A DNA stretch of 5,134 bases from NCBI GenBank assembly GCA_016199015.1, contig JACQHN010000246.1, forward strand, positions 1-5,134. Direction: 5' to 3'. This document shows positions 1 to 5,134 of the stretch, in pieces. Numbering within the stretch: the stretch's first letter is position 1; the number at the start of each line of letters is the position of its first letter. The translations under genes and the position numbers were made by a program. Under the pieces are notes generated by a model that was not told where the DNA came from, did not search any database, and worked only from the letters and a program-made list of their open reading frames with translations. The DNA comes from Nitrospira defluvii. GTDB taxonomy: Bacteria > Nitrospirota > Nitrospiria > Nitrospirales > Nitrospiraceae.

Positions 1-23
1 CGAACCGTCATGAATAATGCAGG

Positions 24-1673
24 CTAGTAGACCCACGTCACCAGGGCTGTATAAACATTCTTCGTGTAGTCATACACAGGGATATTCGAATCCTCCCTGA
101 TACGCTGATATTGGGCCGATACAGAGAAGTGATCGGAAAGCTGTTTACTGATTTGCACAAAGTGGGTCTGCTCGATGTCCCGACGTTTGGTACCATTGTT
201 AAGATTGTCGTCCACAAATAACGACTGGCCATTCTTGTAATCTCTCCAATGGATATCATAATCGTACCGCACGGTCACACCCCATCCCAGTCCGACTTGA
301 CCGCCTACCTGAAGTCGATTGCCTACGTAAGAAAAGTCGGTGCCACTGGTCGACTCATTGTCGTGTTGGTAGCCAACGCGGATGAGAAAGCGATCCTCAG
401 CAAATCTAAATACATGGAGCAAGCCTCCCATGGCATTGTAACCGTCTCGGAATTGGGAGATGAATCGGGAATCGAAATCACCAAATTCCCCAAAGAAACT
501 CTTAACTTGATAACGGCCAATGAGAGTCGTCAAGTTCGCCATCTTCCCCAACAGAGGCAAGTCTATCGTCGGTTCCGCGATGGATAGCGTCGTGGAGGGA
601 CTATGGCGGGACAAGAAGCCTGTCATGTTGAGAAACAAATAGTCGTACGTATAGTGCAGCCCCCACTGGAAGGGCATATCAAACACTGTGCCCCGATAGA
701 AGCCATTCACACCCACTTGGTGATTCTGGAAATTAAACCGGTCCAGATCATTGTTGGCATTGTAGGTTTGCAGGAATCCATACGTCGCGGTCGCCTCAAA
801 AGAGCCCTTCTGCAAAAACGAGTAATCGAAAAACGCGTTGGCAATTCCACCGCCGGACGTTGTTTTTCGACTGCGTAGGGTTTCAGCAAACGGGTCGCGG
901 CTCGGATTCGGATTGATCGCCACGTTGTCATCATAGTACCCGCCAAGGCTGATTTGTGCTCTAAGCCGCTTTTGAGGCGTCACAGGTTGGCCTGTCGCAA
1001 TGACATCGCCAAGGCGAAGAAGCCCCGTCCCGGTGATGGGACTAACCATTTGAGTTTGTTGTGCCGTGCGGATTTCTGCCGCGGCCTCTTCAGACATGCC
1101 CATCACCCCCAGGGCCAAACCGCGATAAAAATGTGAGAGCTGGACCAGGCTGGAGTCTTTGATCTTGGCTTTATCAAGAGCTTCCGCTGCCTCTTTATAT
1201 TTCTTCTGTCGATAGCGATTAAATCCAACGTAATATCCAAGGTTCTCTCGCTCGGGATCGGTTTTATATAAATCCTCAAATAGTGGGGCTGCTTGATCAA
1301 ACTTGCCGGCGGAAAAATACGCCACTCCGAGTTGGTACTGGATGTTAGCGTCCCCCGGACTCAACTGATCGGCGCGCTCTAACGGCTCAACCGCCTTATC
1401 GGGTTGCTTCAGCGCTAATTGGGTCAAACCCATGTAGTAGAGGCCCCGGACATCGTGGGGGGAGAGTTCCAGCGCACGGTTGAGAAGGTCCTGGGCCACC
1501 TCGTACAGTTCCTCTTCATACGCCAATACCGCCTGAGCAACCAACACATCCGCATCAGCTTGCGGGACGGCCGTCTTGGCTACCGCGCTGTGAGGTCCGC
1601 TGAAGAGAGCCACGAGAATAAAAATGAACGCAAAAAAATACACGCAGTCCCTGTGTTGACAGGTCTCTTTCAT
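24..1673 (-). CDS. Exported TPR protein with C-terminal outer-membrane beta-barrel
   Basis: A 549-aa protein read from ATG at 1673. A GTG at 1682 would add three residues, but the ATG has a purine-rich Shine-Dalgarno (GAAGG) 8 nt upstream and the GTG does not have usable spacing. Residues 1-32 form a signal peptide: MKETCQHRD, a hydrophobic run rich in F, I, L and V, then an AVA cleavage site before K33. Residues about 41-210 hold four clear TPR units and a weaker fifth; helix pairs such as VRGLYYMGLTQLALKQPDKA and ANIQYQLGVAYFSAGKFDQA show the family spacing. From about residue 237 the protein changes to alternating aromatic/polar strands with acidic and Asn-rich loops, opening with GGYYDDNV and ending in TWVY; the terminal aromatic is typical of barrels inserted by the Bam complex. 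Both cysteines lie in the signal peptide, so the mature protein has none. The plan resembles TPR-porin proteins such as surface lipoprotein assembly modifiers or exopolysaccharide export porins. The substrate is unknown; export or anchoring of the divergent gene product is inference. Confidence 0.9.
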   Translation of the reverse strand: MKETCQHRDCVYFFAFIFILVALFSGPHSAVAKTAVPQADADVLVAQAVLAYEEELYEVAQDLLNRALELSPHDVRGLYYMGLTQLALKQPDKAVEPLERADQLSPGDANIQYQLGVAYFSAGKFDQAAPLFEDLYKTDPERENLGYYVGFNRYRQKKYKEAAEALDKAKIKDSSLVQLSHFYRGLALGVMGMSEEAAAEIRTAQQTQMVSPITGTGLLRLGDVIATGQPVTPQKRLRAQISLGGYYDDNVAINPNPSRDPFAETLRSRKTTSGGGIANAFFDYSFLQKGSFEATATYGFLQTYNANNDLDRFNFQNHQVGVNGFYRGTVFDMPFQWGLHYTYDYLFLNMTGFLSRHSPSTTLSIAEPTIDLPLLGKMANLTTLIGRYQVKSFFGEFGDFDSRFISQFRDGYNAMGGLLHVFRFAEDRFLIRVGYQHDNESTSGTDFSYVGNRLQVGGQVGLGWGVTVRYDYDIHWRDYKNGQSLFVDDNLNNGTKRRDIEQTHFVQISKQLSDHFSVSAQYQRIREDSNIPVYDYTKNVYTALVTWVY

Positions 1674-1681
1674 TTGTGGCA

Positions 1682-1687
1682 CCTTCC
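1682..1687 (-). promoter_or_regulatory. Shine-Dalgarno of the TPR/barrel gene
   Basis: On the minus strand this reads GGAAGG, within a longer purine run. It ends 8 nt before the ATG at 1673, which favours that ATG over the GTG at 1682, since the GTG would directly abut or overlap the site. Confidence 0.6.
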
Positions 1688-1723
1688 CTTTCCGTCCGCT
1701 CCTGCAGCCTGTTCTCCGGTAAG

Positions 1724-1743
1724 TTACGATAATTATGCGTACG
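1724..1743. promoter_or_regulatory. AT-rich palindromic element in the divergent intergenic region
   Basis: The 8-bp palindrome ATAATTAT (1729-1736) is flanked by TACG on the left and CGTA on the right. It gives a -10-like hexamer on each strand: GATAAT on plus (1728-1733) and CATAAT on minus (1737-1732), each one mismatch from TATAAT. Neither has a convincing -35 at 16-18 bp; the minus one has TTGTGG at a long 19-bp spacing. The element could be overlapping divergent -10 boxes or an operator. The rest of the 176-bp gap holds the two ribosome sites and no gene. Confidence 0.3.
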
Positions 1744-1778
1744 TATCACCTAGTAACCACAACTTTTCTTCGTGCGTC

Positions 1779-1807
1779 TCTGTACAGCGGAATGCAATGG
1801 CTGTCAA
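1779..1807 (-). promoter_or_regulatory. Candidate sigma-70-type promoter for the TPR/barrel gene
   Basis: The minus strand carries a perfect -35 hexamer TTGACA (1807-1802), followed after exactly 17 nt by TACAGA (1784-1779), which matches the -10 consensus at only three positions. Transcription would start near 1772 and leave a leader of about 100 nt before the ATG at 1673. The -35 is strong and the -10 weak, so this is tentative. Confidence 0.33.
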
Positions 1808-1836
1808 GCGAGAAGTAAGACCTCCGGTCCCTAAGT

Positions 1837-1843
1837 AAAGGAG
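1837..1843 (+). promoter_or_regulatory. Shine-Dalgarno of the FecR-domain gene
   Basis: AAAGGAG lies 6 nt upstream of the ATG at 1850. This near-ideal site fixes the start there rather than at the in-frame ATG at 1856. Confidence 0.8.
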
Positions 1844-1849
1844 CACATC

Positions 1850-4525
1850 ATGCCCATGCAACGACCTTCTTGCCTCGTCGCGGTCGTAGTAGTTGCTACG
1901 CATATCCTGGGTCCCGCCGTCCTGTGGGCCGCTGATCTCGAACGCGGGGCGCGCGTTGAAGCGGCACAACGATTAATTATCACGGGGACGGCCGGCGGAG
2001 ACATTCAGGCGCAAGGAACCAATTCTGGCGAGGGCCTGCGCATGCTCCGTTTTCGCGACCGCGTTGCCTCGGGAGAGCTGCTGTCTATCGGACCAGACAC
2101 AATCGCAGAAATTTTAATCGGCCACCGGGCGCTCGTGACGGCGCAAGGGCCTTCCACGTTTCGCATTTCCCAACAGACCGATGGTCAACCTGTGATCTCC
2201 CTAGAGAAAGGGGCACTGCTCGTCGCGGTTGCCTCAAGCGTCTCCGGACAGGGCCAGGATGTAATGCTCGAAACCCCCAATGCACGGCTCATCACCGACG
2301 GGGGCTTGATCCGGGCCAGTACGGAGGCAGGATTCAAGCAGGCCATCCCAAATCCTGGGATAAGACAACCGCAGGTCGTGCTGGCGTCATATACAGCTGA
2401 TGACCTTGTCGCAGCAGCACCATCGTCCACAGAAATCTTCCAAATATTGGAAGGCAGCGGCACGGTCACCTCCTCACAGGCCAGAGAAACGAGTGTCGCG
2501 TTAGGATCCGGCCAGGGCGTACACGTGACTAACGGCACCGTCGGCACACCGTTCGTGTCGGCCGCGTCGACCGTTCGCATACAACCGGTCACGGCGGTCT
2601 CCCATCACGCCCAGACCCCGGCCTTGGGAGCGCAGCATCTCGCCGAGCAGCAAATGCAGCAGGCCATGGCCCTGCAGCAAGCGCTCCTGGGCGCGTCGGA
2701 ATCAACCAGCGCTGATGTGCAAGGGCAGAATGCGGCGAAAGGCGCGGTAATCAGTACATTGAACGCCACGCTCGCTGGCCCCGGTGGTGGCAGCAGCAAT
2801 GTCTTGGCCTCTTTGTTTGGGGATGGGAATCCGTACAATCAGTCAGCACAAGCTCCACAAGATCGGCCAGGAGGTGGGTACGGGGGCAACAATAACAGCG
2901 GATTCGGGTTGCCGGCTCAAGTTGGCACCACAGTCAATGTCAGTGGGGGAAGCGGGCTGCTTATTTTCACGAAAAAAGACCCGGTTGGACCTGAGTGGGT
3001 CGGTGCCACCCCAAGTTGCCTTCCTAACTGCTTCAACGGTGAGCTGAATGATCCGACCAAGGTGAGGTTTGTGCCACTGCCTTCGGTCACGAGTCGATTC
3101 ACTGTCGGTGGCACTCCTGATACCGCCCCCGGCAAGGAATTACTACTCATCGGTGGCACACCCAATACCGGACATGGGGGGATTGCTCCTACGGAAACCC
3201 TCATTGTGCGAGGGGCAGCTCCGATACCAGGGGTCACAGTCTTCACAAATGCCGCCAGCACCTCTTCCCCATCTTCCCCAAACTCACCGTCAAACGGGCT
3301 GTTTCCTACGGACCGGTTCCCCGCGCAGATTGGTTTGGCGCCGACACCACCTGCTATTGCAGCGGCTAACAGCACGTTTGTCGTTGAGACACCGTCCGTT
3401 TTTGTTTCTTCTGCTCCAGGTGCTACTGGGGGGGCCTTCGTTGGGGGAACGTTGGGTCAGTTTTCCAATCTTCAAAACCCCTCTCCGAATGGTATCGCTG
3501 TTGATAACACCGGCCTTGGGGTGAGTCACGTGGATGGCGCCATCACCGCGACTGGTCCCAATGTCGTCCTAAAAGGTGGCGTAACCCTGGATCATGGGAC
3601 CAACGTGACGGGCGGCTCGACCGCTGCGACCTTCAACTACTTTCAGGGACTCCCCAATAATGAGGATGCCAAGTATAGCGGATCCCTGCTCTCAGTGATC
3701 GGCGGTCCCTCCCAGCAGACGTCTCTCACGATAGGGGATCGCGCCCTCGCGGTGTTTGACGGGAGCACCATCGACAGCAATAAAGCCTTACTGAGCGTGC
3801 TGGATGGCCGACTGATAGGTCCGAGCTCAGTCCCTTTATTTGATATCGATGCGGCTGGGGGCGCTCAGCCGTCTGTGACTGTGGCATCCGCAGTCGTCGT
3901 CCGATCAACGGTCGCGCTGGATGGAGCCTTGCTTGTGGCGTCGGCTCCCATCCTGGCCCTGACCAATGCGACGATGACCACCACCAGTCATTTCGCCGAT
4001 CTCGCAGGGAACAAGAACGAGGCGTTAAATCTGCAAGCGAATGCCTTGGTCGGCCTCAATGCCGCGGCCTTAGCCATTCAGAATGGAAATCTGCTGAACC
4101 TGAATGCGGCCAGCGCGACGATCAATGGCTACCTGTTTTCGTTAGCAGGCGGCAGCACGTTGAGCATCAATAATGGGCTGCTGTTCAGTCTGACCAATGG
4201 ATCCAATCTCACTTTAAACGCCAATGCATTTGGTGTCTTTGGCAGTGGCACGAACACGCTCACAGTGGCGAACGGCTTATGTGGCGGCGCGGCAGTCTGT
4301 GGCCAACTGGTCAACAGCGTCAATAGCCCTTTCCTTCTACCCAACGGGGGTACCATCAAAGTGGCAGGCGTCACTCAGAATTTAGTGCTGCCCAATGGTT
4401 TCAGTGTCTTCGCCCTCCAGAATCAGAATGCCAAACCCACGATCAATATTGGAACAACTGATGCCCTCTTTAAGGCCGACGCCACATCGGCATTGACCAT
4501 CAATGGCACGACCGTGAAGAAGTAA
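1850..4525 (+). CDS. Large exported FecR-domain protein with repetitive beta-solenoid-like C-terminal half
   Basis: An 891-aa protein. Residues 1-27/28 are a signal peptide (hydrophobic core LVAVVVVA, cleavage near LWAAD). Residues about 64-157 match the FecR pattern: a GELLSIGPDTIAEILIG stretch, an L-x-x-G-x-L strand (LEKGALLVAV) and LETPNAR; the usual closing GT-x-F is replaced by GGLIRAS, so the domain is degenerate. Residues about 263-285 are Gln/Ala-rich and probably helical. Gly/Asn-rich (341-353) and Ser/Pro-rich (about 466-483) linkers follow. From about residue 530 the protein is rich in G, N, S, T, V and L with short beta-strand-like repeats, clearest at 727-808. The mature chain has only four cysteines, in two close pairs (C390/C394 and C811/C817). 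The C-terminus (TINGTTVKK) has no barrel or anchor signal. Classical FecR proteins are inner-membrane anti-sigma regulators with a cytoplasmic N-terminus; this cleavable-signal form has no sigma gene nearby and is more likely structural or surface-associated. FecR assignment is fairly sure; function is unknown. Confidence 0.88.
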   Translation: MPMQRPSCLVAVVVVATHILGPAVLWAADLERGARVEAAQRLIITGTAGGDIQAQGTNSGEGLRMLRFRDRVASGELLSIGPDTIAEILIGHRALVTAQGPSTFRISQQTDGQPVISLEKGALLVAVASSVSGQGQDVMLETPNARLITDGGLIRASTEAGFKQAIPNPGIRQPQVVLASYTADDLVAAAPSSTEIFQILEGSGTVTSSQARETSVALGSGQGVHVTNGTVGTPFVSAASTVRIQPVTAVSHHAQTPALGAQHLAEQQMQQAMALQQALLGASESTSADVQGQNAAKGAVISTLNATLAGPGGGSSNVLASLFGDGNPYNQSAQAPQDRPGGGYGGNNNSGFGLPAQVGTTVNVSGGSGLLIFTKKDPVGPEWVGATPSCLPNCFNGELNDPTKVRFVPLPSVTSRFTVGGTPDTAPGKELLLIGGTPNTGHGGIAPTETLIVRGAAPIPGVTVFTNAASTSSPSSPNSPSNGLFPTDRFPAQIGLAPTPPAIAAANSTFVVETPSVFVSSAPGATGGAFVGGTLGQFSNLQNPSPNGIAVDNTGLGVSHVDGAITATGPNVVLKGGVTLDHGTNVTGGSTAATFNYFQGLPNNEDAKYSGSLLSVIGGPSQQTSLTIGDRALAVFDGSTIDSNKALLSVLDGRLIGPSSVPLFDIDAAGGAQPSVTVASAVVVRSTVALDGALLVASAPILALTNATMTTTSHFADLAGNKNEALNLQANALVGLNAAALAIQNGNLLNLNAASATINGYLFSLAGGSTLSINNGLLFSLTNGSNLTLNANAFGVFGSGTNTLTVANGLCGGAAVCGQLVNSVNSPFLLPNGGTIKVAGVTQNLVLPNGFSVFALQNQNAKPTINIGTTDALFKADATSALTINGTTVKK
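3105..3169 (+). repeat. Short direct repeat with 45-bp period inside the FecR-domain gene
   Basis: Copies at 3105-3124 and 3150-3169 share TCGGTGGCAC exactly and match at 17 of 20 positions. The 45-bp offset keeps frame (15 residues) and gives the paired peptides VGGTPDTAPG and IGGTPNTGHG. It looks like an internal duplication of a beta-turn unit, not a mobile-element repeat. Confidence 0.6.
4028..4273 (+). repeat. Degenerate protein-level repeats of about 15 residues
   Basis: Residues 727-808 of the FecR-domain protein fall into successive units: 745-758 NGNLLNLNAASATI, 759-773 NGYLFSLAGGSTLSI, 775-789 NGLLFSLTNGSNLTL, and looser flanking units at 729-744 and 790-806. Each has an NG turn, a hydrophobic strand, a G/N-S turn and a second short strand, as expected for coils of a right-handed beta-helix. 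The DNA copies have diverged, so the repeat is old or kept at protein level. The fold is inferred from pattern alone. Confidence 0.6.
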
Positions 4526-4616
4526 TGGTGCCCGACGGACTTTTCACTGATATGAGAAACGTGATGCGATTACCCTATTCTCTGACGGCTACGTGTTTGG
4601 TTTGAAGAAAAAGACC

Positions 4617-5087
4617 ATGTGGAGAAAGTGGCTGGCCTGTCCACTATTAGGCATCGCCTTTCCCCTTGTAATTGCAGTTGGTGCTGGCACTCCGGCCGAT
4701 CCAGTTGTGTCACATCTGGAGTATCTTGGTTACCGCTGCGATGTGGTAGAAGAGGGCATCAGGGCCCAACACAATTCGAAACTTCCTTTTGTCGTGTCTT
4801 CGGCTCGGGGCGGGATCTTGCTTCAGACTGGATTCCCAGGAAAAAAAGATCCGCCTGAGGCCTCAAAACGCTTCATCGTGCTCAACATGGTGAACGCCCG
4901 GATGCAAGTCGCGCGAGGGTTTTGGACGCGGGAGGGAGATTTATTTGTTAACGCTTGGATGCCGGGCCTTTACGATAAGCTGCGGTTCGCCGCCTATCTT
5001 GAGGCCTGGGAGCAGGATCTGAAGATCCTTCGAGAGGCTGCACCAGACCTCAGTCCATTTCTACTGGAGAGAACTTCGCAGCAGTAG
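4617..5087 (+). CDS. Small exported protein, possibly YbjN / type III chaperone-like fold
   Basis: A 156-aa protein from ATG at 4617, preceded by the purine-rich GAAGAAAAAG. In-frame GTG (4593) and TTG (4602) starts would add eight or five residues but have no visible ribosome site. The N-terminus MWRKWLACPLLGIAFPLVI is a signal peptide or single membrane anchor, with probable cleavage near AVGAG. The mature part runs from VVSHLEYLGYRCDVVEEG through a predicted sheet (PFVVSSARGGILLQTGF) to LNMVNARMQVARGFW, then EGDLFVNAWMPG, then a helix to the end. A helix, sheet, LN-x-x-N segment, sheet and helix order is the pattern I associate with YbjN and type III secretion chaperone-like domains; this is recognition by eye and needs a profile search. 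Role unknown. It lies 91 bp after the FecR-domain gene with no terminator between, so it is probably co-transcribed, and its stop overlaps the ribosome site of the next gene. Confidence 0.75.
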   Translation: MWRKWLACPLLGIAFPLVIAVGAGTPADPVVSHLEYLGYRCDVVEEGIRAQHNSKLPFVVSSARGGILLQTGFPGKKDPPEASKRFIVLNMVNARMQVARGFWTREGDLFVNAWMPGLYDKLRFAAYLEAWEQDLKILREAAPDLSPFLLERTSQQ

Positions 5088-5092
5088 GAGAG
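5086..5092 (+). promoter_or_regulatory. Shine-Dalgarno overlapping the stop codon of the preceding gene
   Basis: AGGAGAG begins within the TAG stop at 5085-5087. GGAG (5087-5090) sits 8 nt before a TTG at 5099 and 14 nt before an in-frame GTG at 5105, so spacing favours the TTG. The overlap suggests translational coupling of the two genes. Confidence 0.5.
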
Positions 5093-5098
5093 TCAATC

Positions 5099-5134
5099 TT
5101 GGGCGTGAAATTGGCCAAGTACGGCATGGTGAAG
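5099..5134 (+). CDS. Start of a further gene, cut by the window edge
   Basis: An open frame from TTG at 5099 (or GTG at 5105) runs off the window end and encodes MGVKLAKYGMVK from the TTG. It has a good Shine-Dalgarno overlapping the previous stop codon, so it is probably the next gene of the same operon. Twelve residues are too few to identify it. The short basic N-terminus would fit a membrane or sensor protein, for instance a CHASE2-type protein of the kind that can neighbour FecR-domain genes, but that is a guess from context. Confidence 0.45.
   Translation, partial: MGVKLAKYGMVK

Noticed and set aside
249..587. A 112-codon plus-strand open frame opposite the TPR/barrel gene
   Set aside because: It lies wholly inside the well-supported minus-strand gene, has no ribosome site or recognisable domain, and is best explained as a shadow of the real frame.
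1677..1693. TGGCAC as a possible sigma-54 -24 element
   Set aside because: The required GC at -12 with correct spacing is missing, and the site falls on the start region of the oppositely oriented gene.
1419..1838. A 139-codon plus-strand open frame crossing the start of the TPR gene and the intergenic region
   Set aside because: It overlaps the signal peptide and TPR coding sequence antisense, and its composition (many His, Ser and Pro, no domain) is that of a chance frame.
3476..3496. NPSPNGI in the FecR protein, reminiscent of the NPNGI motif of two-partner secretion passengers
   Set aside because: The motif is interrupted and lies mid-protein (543-549) instead of in an N-terminal TPS domain. 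The neighbouring barrel protein has TPR units and no POTRA-type TpsB features.
2917..3524. Open frames of about 150 codons on both strands within the FecR-domain gene
   Set aside because: The 1850-4525 frame has a signal peptide, a strong Shine-Dalgarno and coherent repeats; the others are shadow frames favoured by the base composition.
4526..4616. Possible terminator between the FecR-domain gene and the small exported gene
   Set aside because: Only a short TTTC/GAAA and TCAC/GTGA symmetry is present. There is no GC-rich stem followed by a T run, so co-transcription is the simpler reading.
4617..4643. LAC near the N-terminus of the small exported protein as a lipobox
   Set aside because: The cysteine is at residue 8, before the hydrophobic core, which is too early for signal peptidase II processing.

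Overview
The window looks chromosomal and comes from a Gram-negative (diderm) bacterium. It holds an outer-membrane beta-barrel protein, two further proteins with signal peptides, and good Shine-Dalgarno sites. The moderately GC-rich composition, and the pairing of a large secreted FecR-domain protein with a TPR/outer-membrane protein, recall Nitrospira and related environmental lineages. That placement is an inference from memory of such proteins, not a database result.

Layout. Positions 24-1673 (minus strand) encode an exported protein of 549 aa, with N-terminal TPR repeats and a C-terminal outer-membrane beta-barrel. A 176-bp intergenic region (1674-1849) separates it from a divergent gene at 1850-4525 (plus strand). 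That gene encodes an 891-aa exported protein: a degenerate FecR domain, a Gln/Ala-rich helix, Gly/Asn- and Ser/Pro-rich linkers, and a long repetitive C-terminal half that reads like a beta-solenoid. After a 91-bp gap with no visible terminator comes a 156-aa exported protein (4617-5087) with a YbjN / type III chaperone-like pattern. Its stop codon lies inside the Shine-Dalgarno of a further gene, of which only the first codons (5099-5134) are present.

How the parts may work together (inference): the two large genes share a divergent control region, and their products would lie in the outer membrane and the periplasm or cell surface. A TPR-plus-barrel protein next to a secreted repetitive protein suggests an export, anchoring or display pair. 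The FecR protein lacks the usual anti-sigma architecture and has no FecI-type sigma gene in view, so it is unlikely to be a classical iron-citrate regulator. The three plus-strand genes could form one operon. No RNA genes, insertion sequences, CRISPR arrays or convincing intrinsic terminators were seen.
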